Assembly (NCBI GenBank): GCA_001179505.1
Contig: CDMY01000182.1
Span: 112,301-176,300 of the forward strand
From: Vitrella brassicaformis
Taxonomy: Eukaryota > Sar > Vitrellaceae
DNA: 64,000 nucleotides
Direction of reading: 5' to 3'
Below the pieces are notes generated by a model. It made no database searches. It was not told where the DNA came from and saw only the letters and a list, made by a program, of their open reading frames with translations. Position 1 is the stretch's first letter. Each line of letters opens with the position of its first letter. The translations under genes and the position numbers were made by a program. Shown here in pieces: positions 22,561-33,927 of this stretch.

Positions 22561-24737
22561 CAAGGGGACAGCTGATAGCGACCACATCAAGATCACAGCG
22601 TACAAGCATGAGGACGAAGGACGACGAGCGTCAATCAGCTCAATCACAGCCGCCGCAACGACAGGGCAGACGAGCTTTGCAGTCAACGACAGCAACAAGG
22701 CGGACGAAAAGCGAGAAGATACAGAAGAGGGCCGTGTGTTACGTCGCGAGAAGCGGGCGAGCGCTGCATTGATTCGTGAGTTCCGTGAGGCGGCTGGCTA
22801 CAACGCTGCTTACGAGGAGTTTCCCACGACGCTCGAGTACAAGGCGTTGCAATCTGATGACAGCAAACGAGAGGTCCTGATGGGTGCATATTTCAGCCCT
22901 GAACCAGTTTTAGTGACTGTCAGGCGAGCCATGAAAGTCGTTGTGCTGCAGGTTGCGATGGCGCTCGCTCTTACGGCCGTTATCATAAGTTACGCCCCCG
23001 CCCTGTGGCACACGTGTCAATCAAGCGTATTTGGTCCCGCATTCGACATCATTCGTCGTACTGTGAGGGTTTTCCTGTTTGTGATGGTCCTCTTGCAAAC
23101 TACTGATGGACATCATTTACAGAAGATCATCTCTCGGCTGAAGAAATCCTGGCTCATCCTTGCTGTCCCACTAGTGCTGAATATTGTGATCGCTGTCGCT
23201 TATTGGAGACACTGGAATTGTCAATGGAGAACACATCTTATCGGTCCTTTGCTGTGGTGCTGCTTACTCTTATGCCCATACTTGTATTTCCGTCATGCTG
23301 GTGGATCGCTGGGTATCAAGCGTAAACGGCTGTATGCGATCAAACTCGGCGCGGCATGCACGTTGGGTGTTCTTTTGGACGCGGTCTCATTTCAGCTGTT
23401 CTTTCCCCGTGCAGCCACTACATACACCGACGGGAGCAAAAGTCAGCTGGCGCTCGTATTCGTAGCGATCGGGTGGTCAATTTCCTCGCTGGTCAACAAA
23501 CTTATCAGATCAATCCGAGTACATACAGCTATAGCCCAGCTAGAAAACAAAATGAGTATCATGATTAGATATGCATATGTGCGTATACTTGTTTGGTTGC
23601 ATAGGAAGGGCCGCCAACATTCAATGTTCAGCCGACAGCTATCATGGCGATACCCAATGTAATAGCTCCTCGACTCCTCCAATCCAAGATGGCTACTTTT
23701 AGCACCAAACTCTTATACTCCATCTTGATCTCACTGTAGGTTGGCTATGGAGAAAAAAGATTCTAAGACAACTGCTAATGCCTTCTTTCTTTCTTACTTT
23801 TTCATGCTTTCAGGTTAGATAAACCCCTTCATTACCGACATCTTACTGCCATACTGTGCGTCAGTTAGATACAGACGACTGGATTCCTTGAGTGCTTGCA
23901 TTCTACCTGTTCCCCTCTGCATGCAGGGATACTGTTCTATATTGCCGCTAGAAGATTTTTCAAGGGCGGCTGCTGCACTAAAATCAAGTCCGCGTCACAA
24001 GAGAGAAAGCGATCTTTGGTGAGTGACAATATGGCTTTTGGAGACAATGTTCAATCCATTCGGCTATCTGCAGATGAAGACAACGAGGCGGTAACACATC
24101 AACACAGCGGCGCGGTGAGCAGTAATCTCCAGCGGCAGAATACCACCATGACAGCCAGCCTTTCTTTTATCGGCACAAAACCAGCGTCTTCATCTTACAC
24201 CGTCAACCTGCAGTCGGCTCTCGCACCTCTGGAAGTCTCCCCTCGGTACTTGAGAGCTTTGGCAGACCAGATTCACATCTGGTCATTTACTGAAATTATG
24301 GCCCTTCTATTTACACACCTGATGATGCTAATTACCAAGTACATGCACAATGGTGCTTCGTCTATCAGCGTTATGCAGGACATTGCAGGCCTACTTCTGT
24401 TGGTCAGCATGGAATGTGCCTTTGAGGTGATGCTTTTACTTGTGCTGGTCCGCCAGAACAATCTCCCGATGCTATCATCTGCTTACGAGAAGGGTGTGCT
24501 GCGCTGCAGCTTTTTGGTGCAAGCATGTATAGCAATCGCCTAGTAAGCGATGATTGATTACGATTTTGCTCTTGGTGTCTATCGATTACCCTGTCTGTCT
24601 GTCTGTCTGTTTGCAGCATATCGAATTCACACCCATACACTTGGGTGCTCATGCTTCGTACGACGGACCCTGACAAATGGGGCGATACTACTCCTTTAGA
24701 TATCTGCCCCAACCATTCCAACGTATTTGTTTTCTAG
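22001..24737 (+). CDS. Lineage-specific multi-pass membrane protein, copy 3, with tandem acidic repeats
   Basis: No known family. A long exon opens at ATG 22001. It first codes three and a half acidic repeats of 59 residues, then FPTTLEYKALQSDDSKREVL and about eight hydrophobic segments (VLQVAMALALTAVIISYAPA; SWLILAVPLVLNIVIAVAYW; LVFVAIGWSISSLVNKL). The ending of this exon near 23.66 kb is uncertain. A later exon after a TGCATGCAG acceptor (about 23926) gives LEVSPRYLRALADQIHIWSF, further membrane spans and IAIAY. A final exon spliced in phase codes ISNSHPYTWVLMLRTTDP and ends VFVF at 24735-24737. An older start at 21869 (SKNTVCPLSPVRGTVR) is blocked by a TGA after 20 codons and a 5-nt frame change, so the ancestral N-terminus is lost. 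Confidence 0.6.
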
Positions 24738-24987
24738 GGAGATACCAGCATTGTGTACTCGCCGCGAAAAAGCATGTATCTATAGAAGTGCAAAGCTGGA
24801 ATCTCTTAATGTCGGGGGGGTTTGTGTGGTGTGGGAAGGGCGTGCTGACTTTTTGAAGCGACAATAAGCCCTTGCTTTACATAGAGGAAGAGGGACAGGT
24901 GGAGGTCAGACAAAGTGTGTTTGCTTAATGGATGGACAAGCTTCAATTGAATACACAAGACGTACATATATATATAGAGTCTATACA

Positions 24988-25060
24988 CTAAATCAAGGGT
25001 TAAACCCATATAGGGTTGAAACCCTTCAACCCCATCAGACCCATTCACAGGGTTTAGTGT
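24988..25060. repeat. Degenerate interstitial telomere-like repeats
   Basis: Several AAACCC and GGGTT(T)A units occur in both orientations (GGGTTAAACCCATATAGGGTTGAAACCC, broken here as separate units, and GGGTTTAG). They resemble the plant/chromerid TTTAGGG telomere unit. Confidence 0.55.
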
Positions 25061-25076
25061 AAGGAATCCCTTGCAT

Positions 25077-25582
25077 ATGTCTATTTGCGTCGTCGTCATT
25101 ATTGTATTTGAGTTCATTCGCATCTCCGTCGGTCAGCTGGTGACCTTGAGCCGTGGCCACCGCAACGCATCCGCACTGCGAGGCGCACCCAGCGCCTTCC
25201 TGGTACACACATATATATACACATCCTCACGAATGGTCCGCTGTGCAGCCCTTGCTGGTGAATGACAGGGCTGTGAGTGGCCCTATCGTGCTGCATTGGT
25301 GCCGGCCGAGGTACATGTCAGACAGCCATCAGAGAACCCCTGCATGCTGCGTGCGTGCGTTGTGATCGTGTCCTTGTTAGCAATTATCCGAGCCGGCTAT
25401 CGTCGTTTTTCGGCGGGGGTATCGGCACCTTTGTGGGCCGGATGTGGCAGAACCAGCTCAAGGCCATGCGGCGGGAGAGGATCAACGAGGAGAAGGAGAG
25501 TGAAGAGAGGCGCCGACAAGCCGACCAGAGGAGGCGGGACAGCTCCCGGCGGCAGATGCGGCGGCGGCGGAAGAGGAAGTGA
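25077..25582 (+). CDS. Candidate small gene: hydrophobic start and very basic coiled tail
   Basis: An ATG opens MSICVVVIIVFEFIRISVGQ, a possible signal anchor. A terminal exon after the CTTGTTAG acceptor (about 25381) encodes FFGGGIGTFVGRMWQNQLKA and then a charged helix rich in Arg/Glu ending RRRRKRK before TGA. A middle exon around 25240-25310 would be needed and its borders are unclear. No family is recognised. The C-terminal exon has the better evidence; the N-terminal exon is speculative. Confidence 0.35.
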
Positions 25583-26006
25583 GGAGCAGCGAGCTTTATC
25601 TCTCTCTGGCGTTTGGCCTCTCTGTACGCGAGTGTATCGGTTTCTGAGGCACGGTCGCGGCAGGGGTTGGGCTTCATACGGTCCTGCTCGCAGCTAAATA
25701 ATGTGTGGCAGCTAAGCGTGTGTAGTCTACATGGTGAGTGACATGACCTTGTGTGTATGTGTATTCTTGTTGTCAATGGATGGATTGTATATTTCAGAAT
25801 TGCTGGGTCTTTTTCTCTCCCTACCTCTGTCCCCCGCCGACTGCCTGCTTGCTTGGCTCTTGGCCATCTCGCTCTGCGTGCTTGCTTAACTACTCGGTCA
25901 AATGGGATATGTATACCTCCATTCACCCCCTGCCCCTCCTGTGACAATCTGATAAGCGATGGTTAACCCCAAAATCACCTCCATTCACCCCCCTGCTCAT
26001 CCTGTC

Positions 26007-26090
26007 CATCAAAAAACCCTTAAACCCACGGAGAATGCACTTAGAACCCTTATAGCGAGCTTTTTGGCGAGCGATCAGGGTTTCAAGTCC
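26007..26090. repeat. Second cluster of telomere-like motifs
   Basis: Degenerate AAACCCTTAAACCC and AGAACCCTTATAG units and a GGGTTT occur just before the first copy of the 0.62-kb duplicated block. Confidence 0.45.
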
Positions 26091-26106
26091 CTTCAATGTA
26101 TACACA

Positions 26107-26735
26107 ACATGTCTGTCTGTGTCTTCCGACTGAGTTCATGCGATATAGTCGGGAGTCAGTCAGTACACATATGGCATCCCCACATGACGTCCCGAAGACT
26201 GCCCAGACATCGATTGAATCGAATTGCACTCACTGACTGCACGGACACATGCGGGACTCTCTCGTTTGCTTGTCAATCCATTCAGTGGTTCATTGGTTCA
26301 GTCGACTGCTGTCTGCTTCTCTCCCTCCCTCCCTCCCTGCCTGCCTGACATGCACCCAGAACAACGCGTCACACACACTGCCACGCACATGGATGGACGG
26401 ACACACAGAGAGACACGCACCCCACACGAACCACATCGCCAGCCAGATCAGTCAGCGGAAAGAGTCGATGAATGCATTCCCCCCTGTGTGACAATTCCCT
26501 TGCTTGGTGCATCTGGATGGATTGAAAGGCCCCAGTGCACCAACCACTGCCAGCCAGCTGGCCAGGCTTGAAATACATGCATCACACACAGACACGAGAC
26601 ACGCCCACACAACGGTTGGCAGCCAACATAGAAATCTCATCCCATCACCCCCACAAGACCCTCCCTCCACCCACCACCAGTTAGATGACATGCAGCACCG
26701 TTCGCTCTCTCGTAGACGCCGACCAACATGCTCAC
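26107..26735. repeat. 0.62-kb direct repeat, copy A
   Basis: Nearly identical to 27697-28325, with only scattered substitutions and a 2-bp indel. It begins with the TGTCTGTCTGTGTCTTCCG motif and ends at the CA-rich run after CCGACCAACATGCTCACACA. I see no gene in it. The pattern of GGAT/CCAT and CCCT microsatellites resembles that of introns. Confidence 0.9.
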
Positions 26736-26906
26736 ACATACACACACACATACACACATACACACGAACACACGAACACACAAACACACAAAGACACAAA
26801 CACACAAACAGGGAGAGAGAGAGCGAGAGAGAGAGGGTGGTCGTGGGAACCAGTGTGTGTGTGGGCGGCTGACGGGGTCAAGTGAGGAGGTGAGATTTTC
26901 TCGATG

Positions 26907-27480
26907 TTATTCCGGTCCGTAGTAAGCCCCCACAATGATATCCATCTCTTGGATCTTGTCTATCAGGTCTCTGTCGGGCTGCAGACACTCGACAAGGGTA
27001 ACCCTACAGTCAGAAACGTGAAAACCCCGCCAGCGTCGGTGCTGTGTGTGGGGGGCTGCTGCTGACCTCTCCTTTGGCACCTGTCTAGCCCATGAGCTGA
27101 TGCACTCGACCCATGTAATGGATGGACCGGGCCGCACCCACAGAGCCAAACACGGGCCTGCGGAGATGCACAAAAATGGGAGAGGGAGGAGTCAGAGAGA
27201 AGTTCCGCAGAGGCCAATTGGTCGGCGCATAGCAAAGCCGTCATCGAGAGCAATCCTCTGGCACCCGAATGAACCTCCGGGTCGTGGCGCAGCATGCCCA
27301 TCTCGATCTGCACACACAGACGGACACGGACACAGAGAGAGATGCCAGCTTACTTGTCCTTCTGGCTGTTCCTGACTGTGTGTATGGCCTTCCTGTGAGC
27401 CTCTCTGCGGAGATCTGCCGGTTTGTGCGGTCTGTGCCTTTCCCCCAGCACTTTCAAGCTCGCAGGGCTTGGAGCCCCAC
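26907..27480 (-). pseudogene. Exon-like segments of an unidentified minus-strand gene
   Basis: A terminal exon-like segment reads CRVTLVECLQPDRDLIDKIQ and ends VGAYYGPE before TAG. Upstream segments read GSVGAARSIHYMG and VHSGARGLLSMTALL. They are separated by sequences with intron-like composition, but I cannot join them in one frame. The segment stops at telomere-like motifs near 27480. It lies between the two 0.62-kb repeats and could be a truncated gene caught between duplications. Confidence 0.25.
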
Positions 27481-27526
27481 ACCCTAAACCCTATACCTAA
27501 ACCCTAATTATGCGTAGGGTTTGCGA
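27481..27526. repeat. Interstitial telomere repeats (CCCTAAA)
   Basis: Three CCCTAAA/CCCTATA-type units followed by a GGGTTT. This is the clearest of three such clusters in the 25-27.5 kb region. Confidence 0.65.
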
Positions 27527-27696
27527 ATCTCGTGAATGTGCGTGTGCAGGAGTGCGCAGCAGACAGGCAGGCAGCTTCCCACACACGGATGTGCGCAGAG
27601 GGGGGCTGTATGTGCAGAGAGGGGGCAGGGAGGCAGGGAGGGGGCGTGCAGTGCACTTGGCATGTGCCTCTGTGTGTGTGTGTGTGTGTTTGTGTT

Positions 27697-28325
27697 TCTG
27701 TCTGTCTGTGTCTTCCGACTGAGTTCATGCGATATAGTCGGGAGTCAGTCAGTAAACATATGGCATCCCCACATATGACGTCCCGAAGACTGCCCAGACA
27801 TCGATTGAATCGAATTGCACTCACTGACTGCACGGACACATGCGGGACTCTCTCGTTTGCTTATCAATCCATTCAGTGGTTCATTGGTTCAGTCGACTGC
27901 TGTCTGCTTCTCTCCCTCCCTCCCTCCCTGCCTGCCTGACATGCACCCAGAACAACGCGTCACACACACTGCCACGCACATGGATGGACGGACACACAGA
28001 GAGACACGCACCCCACACGAACCACATCGCCAGCCAGATCAGTCAGCGGAAAGAGTCGATGAATGCATTCCCCCGTGTGTGACAATTCCCTTGCTTGGTG
28101 CATCTGGATGGATTGAAAGGCCCCAGTGCACCAACCACTGCCAGCCAGCTGGCCAGGCTTGAAATACATGCATCACACACAGACACGAGACACGCCCACA
28201 CAACGGTTGGCAGCCAACATGGAAATCTCATCCCATCAGCCCCACAAGACCCTCCCTCCACCCACCACCAGTTAGATGACATGCAGCACCGTTCGCTCTC
28301 TCGTAGACGCCGACCAACATGCTCA
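27697..28325. repeat. 0.62-kb direct repeat, copy B
   Basis: Second copy of the block at 26107-26735, about 1590 bases downstream in the same direction. A third, strongly diverged relative appears at about 28690-29015, sharing the order 'GGTTGGTGGAGTCGATCGACGG' (as a relative of GGTTCAGTCGACTG), 'GCATCTGGATTGATGG' and 'ATGCAGCACCGT'. Confidence 0.9.
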
Positions 28326-29015
28326 CACAGACAGACAGACACACAGACTGACGAATTCTCTCCCCTCCTCTCGTCTCTATCTATCTTGCCTGTCTTATAA
28401 ATCTGAGAGCCCCACCCACATGATGGATGGACTCACTCACTCACTGCATAAACACACACACATACATAGTTCGTTTATGACATTGATCCACACGAGAGAG
28501 ACATACAGACGTCTGTGTCGTGTGGTCCAAGGAGCTTCCTCACCCTCAACAACACAACACAATGAATGCGATGACTGACATACACGACGACCCAACGCAT
28601 ACCTGAATGACACGCACAGTGCGAGCTGGTGCGTAGGTCTGTCGACAGACAGACCACATAATGTGATAATGTGCACCTCTCTCGCTGCGCACCCACCCAC
28701 CCATCCACTGGTTGGTGGAGTCGATCGACGGCTGTCGTCCTCTCCCTCCCTCACCCACCCCTGTCCTCCCCTGATAACCGCCTCGTGCTCACTGCCATCC
28801 ACGTGGATGGATGGATGATAAACAAATCCCCCCTCACTCACTGTGATAAATATATCCCCTCCGCACAGAGCATCTGGATTGATGGCCCCCAGTGACACGC
28901 AACAGCATCTCACCCATCACACAACACACAGGTTCAGAACAGCCCAGCAGTTGGCTGATGCCAGATGCAGCACCGTGTTCGCCCCCTCGAAGCCGCTCAG
29001 CCACCCACACACATA

Positions 29016-29890
29016 CATAGGCACATAAACGCACTGCTGACCAGTTCTCTCCTCACTTCTCCCCTCTTGCCCCACATGATGGACTTACCCCAACAGTACG
29101 ATGCGCTGAAGGTGACCCAAGACATACCGATTGGAGGACGGCCGCACGGAAGAATAGACAGGCAGACACACGGAGGGTCGACCGGGGAGAGCAGCGAGCA
29201 AGCGAGACAGACAGACAGGTTTGCTCTCTTAGATACGATCTCAGGCAGTGAGTGAAAGGGCAATAAAATCTCACTCTCAACACCACCGGCGGCTCCGTCA
29301 ATCCTCCGCTGTCACGTCACGTGTCTGGTGCTATCACATATGCGCAAAAGGGGCGTCAAACAGACACACACAAGCCAGCCAGCCCACACAAGCTCACGGC
29401 ACCATCCCTTTGCGAAGAGCAGTGCTCACGCGTTGCCCATTCCCGAGAGAGCGGTGCAACACAACACGCACACCCACGCTAGCTACCAAACAAATCATCA
29501 GCGCTTCCTGGATGGATGGATGGATGGACCAAACAGCACACACCTCATGTGTGAGACGATATACATCGGACCGAAACACAACGACAGAAGGGGCGAGCCA
29601 GAGCAGCAAGCAACGAGCAAACGAGACAGACAGACAGGTTGGAGACACACGCAAGACACTCGGTGGATTGGATACAATCAAAGCAACACAAAACACTCAG
29701 TGTACTACCACACACACACAACCAACCACACACACAGAGACGTTGACGCCACTAGAAAAAGACACACAGAACACACAAGCCGGCCGGGCAGAGGACCACA
29801 AAACCGATACACATCAACCAACCACGCGGCCCGCCCCCCTCCGCCCATAGATTAGATCTAGATGCAGGCCAGCTTTGGGGGGCATTCCCT
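29016..29890. other. Repeat-rich spacer before the NDH-2 gene
   Basis: Two diverged segments near 29150-29230 and 29580-29650 share 'GAGCAGCRAGCAA', 'GCGAGACAGACAGACAGG' and related motifs. The rest is CA/CAGA-rich. No coding sequence is recognised. Confidence 0.4.
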
Positions 29891-29902
29891 CTCATGCACA
29901 CA

Positions 29903-32684
29903 TCATATTCTGCTCAGGTCGCGGCCGAACATTCTGCTCTTCATCCAGTCGAAGAGCACCAGCACCCGGTTGCGCAGGCTCACCTGCTTGACGAAGTACA
30001 CCGAGCGCCACAAGAAGAACCCGGCCTGGCCTGACGCCTTTATCAGGTCCAGATCGTTCGCCTTCACATACACAGACAGCCACAGAGAGAGTTGTGGGTG
30101 GGTGGGCTCTTTCTGGCTAGGCTGGCCCCGTCCGTGTGTGTCGTCACCCACCAACCTGTATGTGTGCGAGCCCCTTGTCGTTGCCCAGGTAGGCCAGCAT
30201 CCCGTAGTTGAAGAACCTGCAAGACAACGCCACTACGTTTGCCCGGGGCAAACAAGGACAAGCGGCCCATGTCGTGTCGGCAGCATACAGTAAGTACCTG
30301 AAGGGGTCGGCCTCCTTCTTGCCCAGGGTGCGCAAGAGGTTGAAGGCCTTCCTGACGGCTCCGTTGTCGCCATTGTCGCCATTCTTGTCGTCGGGCTGCA
30401 CTGGCGGCTGGTCGTCGGGCGTGCTCAAGTCGTAGCCTCTATTCAGCATGCGCGCCAGGTAGTCCCCCTGCTGAGAAGCCACCTGCAATTTACCGCAACG
30501 CAGAGGCGGTGGGGTTCTGTGAACGAGGGTGGGTCTTGACTCTCTCCCACCCACCCACGCATCCCCGAGGCACCGCACCTGTGCTGTTTGCGGGAGGATC
30601 GGGTCCATCTTGGTGCAGTCGCCCATTGCGAGGATGCTGCCGTTGGTGCCGTAGACGCGAAGCCACGGGTCGATCGTCAGCTTCCTGGCACGGGACGTCC
30701 TGAGTGGATGGATGACGGGAGGGAGGGAGGGAGGGAGGACATCAGAAGTCATCATATGCCGTGTGTGTGAGCTGATGGCTCACATTTCCGCCTGCACAGC
30801 CACTTTCTCGATCAGGCGCCTGGTGGAAGAGAGCCACAACAGTGCAGTCAGTGAGTATCTGTCCATCCATCATCCATCCATCAGGTGCACATGTGCCCTT
30901 CCGTTAGCTGAGCCCACTCGGTGATTTTCCTGGGCCCCGTGCCAGCCGTCCAGACGGCCAGACCATACGGCAGCTCCGTCCCATTCTGGATGGACGACGG
31001 TAGGCAGGCACGCAGGCAGGCAGGCAGGAATGGGAGGATGCATTGCTGGGTGTGGTGTGCTATGTATGATTCACATACGTGGAGCGTCATCGAGTAGGGC
31101 CCGACTGCCTTGACGCGCGTCTCCAGCGCCACCTCCACCCCGGCAGTCTGAACACACATAACACATCCGTCCGTCCATCTATCCATCCATTGGCACACGC
31201 ATGTCATTCAGGCGTGTGTGTGGTCTTTCTTGTCGGGAGACTTACGGTAATGACGTTAAGGCCGACGGCCCGCAGGGACTCCTCGAAGACGGGCAGGATG
31301 GTCGGACCCGACTGAATCATCACCACACGCGCCAACGACTTGAGCCTGCATCACAAGATTTCAATGCACACACAGAACGGGAGGGTGTGTATCGTGTCAG
31401 GTACACACACGCATGCATGGGTGGAGGAGGAGAGCTGGCTGGGCTGACTTTGGGTAAAGTGTCTTGAACTCGGTTGACAGCAGGTCATACAACTCGCCAC
31501 AAAACTCCACACCAGTGGGCTGAAGATGCAGACAGACAGACAGACAGACAGACAGCACAATGGTCTGACCGGCGTCGGTATGAAGCTTTGCTTGCATGAG
31601 TGCCTTTGTGCTCCACATACTCCGCCTCCACACACGACAAATGTCAGGATGCGCCGCTTCGCCTCTTCAGTCACCTCGGGGATGTTCGCACTAACCGACA
31701 GCCATCAGCAAAGATGGGAAATGTGCCTGCCCGTTTTGGTCCCCTTCCTTGTCTGCCCCACCGACCGCTCGAATCTGTCCTGCACGGCACTTCTGAGCCT
31801 GCGGGCGTCGTCGACCTCCTTGAGGAAATAGCAGTTCTCGTACACGCCCTTAACGCCGAACGATGACGACATGACGCCAGGGGAGAAGACCAGCGTGTCG
31901 TACGGGACGTTCAGGTCAATCTTGCTGCCTGGGAGATGCATAGATGCATGGTTCGTTCAAGTAGACAGACAGAGATGGTTCTGAGAGAGGGAGAGGGAGC
32001 TCGTGTGATGTGTGTGAGAGTGGGCAGCCAGCACACCGACCGTCGTTTGTCTGCATTCTGGTCCTCATGCGGACTGTCCTGTTCTCCGGGAAGATATCGG
32101 TGGCCTCACCTGACCAATCAGTGACCATACCACATGCCATGCAGCAGAGCACCACTCCTGTGCGCCAGCAATGCAATCGGTGTGCGCATGTCATGTCACC
32201 CACCCTCAAAGTAACTGGCGTATGGGTTTGCCTTTCTCATAGGCTCAGTGATGCTTCGATACTCGACCGTCCCGACACTCGCAGCGGCCAACAGCGGCGT
32301 GAAAAGGAAGTAGTTGCGAGGCGATATGATGACAACATCAAACCTGACACACATCCGGGATACACACACGCACACACACACGTGTGGTGGCCGGCCGGCC
32401 GGCAGGCAGGCAGCTGTGTCGTGTCCATGGTGGTTCGTTCTCACTTGTGAGTGTCGATTGACTTGATGAATGCGTGTGAGGACCATCCGGACCCGATGAC
32501 CACTATTCGGTGCTTGCGCGGCCCCTGCTCGTCACCCAACTCATCCTCAGACCTGAACAAGGTTTAGGAAGCAAGATCTGTGTGTGAGTCGTCTGTCTGC
32601 ATGGCTGATCTCTGACCTCAGCTGTCTGCTCCAAAAGAGCGATGCATCTTCAACCGTATCCAGCACTGCAACAAGCCACACACA

Positions 32685-32725
<41 letters not shown>

Positions 32726-33146
32726 GGCATCACTGCGCCAGCCACCAGCAGACGACAACCACCACTTACACGAGGTGCCCACTTCGTCCACCAGGGCCAT
32801 CACGCTCTGCTGCATTCACAAGCATTCACAGCTAGCTGTGGTCAGGCACTGCACGACATCTGCCCACCTGCCTCCGTCTTCTGTTGTCCTCGGCTGTGTC
32901 CAGGCCCCTCCCCCGCTCATCAGGGACTCGTATGTTGGTCACTTCCGGCCGGGTCTTGATCTCCTGCATGTGCACTGGTGCCCTGCGCCTGCGCGAGAAG
33001 ATGCCCTTCAAGCCCTTGTGGCAGCCCGAGCGCTGAGTGACGTGCTGGGTGATGAATGAGGGACTCTTGGAGACTGCATCTGAGCTACTGACGATGCAGG
33101 CGAGTGCTGCCAAGATCGATGCCGTCCGCGTCGTCCGCCACACCAT
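29903..33146 (-). CDS. Type II NADH dehydrogenase (NDH-2, rotenone-insensitive)
   Basis: A single-subunit FAD enzyme that passes electrons from NAD(P)H to quinone at a mitochondrial or plastid membrane without pumping protons. Exons read [20 protein letters not shown] (a first Rossmann fold, GxGxxS variant), [60 protein letters not shown] (the second GxGxxGxE dinucleotide fold), [55 protein letters not shown] and the C-terminal [12 protein letters not shown] and [20 protein letters not shown]. The family's conserved AxGD and AQVASQQG motifs are present. The chosen start [20 protein letters not shown] gives a hydrophobic leader followed by an Arg-rich stretch, so organelle import is likely. 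A Gly/Asp/Asn insertion ([10 protein letters not shown]) precedes the C-terminal membrane part. Confidence 0.93.
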
Positions 33147-33520
33147 GGCTGCTGCCGCTGTTGGCCTGTTGGGCAGCCTTGGCAAGCGTGTCCCACCAGG
33201 GGTGTCCCAAACTCAGCCGCGGCAGAACCGTCTGTAAACGCTCAAGCACAAGTCGTCGGGAATGACATGATCTGGATCTCCATCATGATCACTGCGAAGG
33301 CCTCCGATCGCGTTTCCATGCATGGATGGGGGGCAAGCTCGCGGGAGGTGTCTCAGATCTTGGGCACCATTGCAACGCTAACGGAAGAACCGCCAGCATT
33401 TCAACGCGGCACGTGCCGCGCCTATGCCCAGCAGTATGGCCACATCAATTGCAGTCGGCATCGCTGTGGTGGCCAATACGGACCTGTTGCGCATCAAAGT
33501 CTTTGTGTGTCTGTGCAGGG

Positions 33521-33927
33521 ACTGCCGCGTGTGTACTCGAGCACGGGGGGTCATCCGCGGCGACCTGCCAACAGGTGAGAATACGACACACACATGCATC
33601 CATCCATCCATCCACCCACACAGACTGACAGACGGGCTGATAGATATATATGTGTGTGTGCCGTCAGCGTGAGCGTGAGCAGCGGCACAAGGAGAGCGTG
33701 GCCAGGCGGAAGCGCGAAAAAAGTGAGCAAGTGTTGCCAGCCGCAACACATCAGAGTCCACAATGACTGACACGTTCCTGTTGTGTCGGTCTTTATGTCT
33801 GTCTGTCTGATTGTCTGTGTCTGTGTGTGTCAGGTTGCTGTATCAGAGGACGCGGCGAGGCCAGCCTGTCACAGTGATGAAGGGACTGCTCACGGCCATG
33901 CTCAACAAAGTCAGCAAACACGACTGA
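33521..33927 (+). CDS. FYV7/CCDC59-like ribosome-biogenesis protein, C-terminal part
   Basis: A basic exon after a GTCAG acceptor reads REREQRHKESVARRKREK. The last exon reads LLYQRTRRGQPVTVMKGLLT, then AMLNKVSKHD and TGA at 33925-33927. The block 'RTxxGQPxxxxxxxxLLxKI' is the signature of FYV7/TAP26, a small nucleolar factor of 40S assembly. An upstream segment at 33521-33572 could be a further exon, but the N-terminus is not resolved. The phase between the last two exons does not close with canonical sites (one base off), so there may be a sequence error or an unusual splice. Function is inferred from the short motif only. Confidence 0.45.

Noticed and set aside
27481-27526. True chromosome end
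   Set aside because: Only a few degenerate units, with ordinary sequence on both sides.
29248-29850. 200-codon plus-strand open frame
   Set aside because: Composition is CA/CAGA-driven (Thr/His/Gln), frame overlaps another equally long one, and no homologous pattern is visible.
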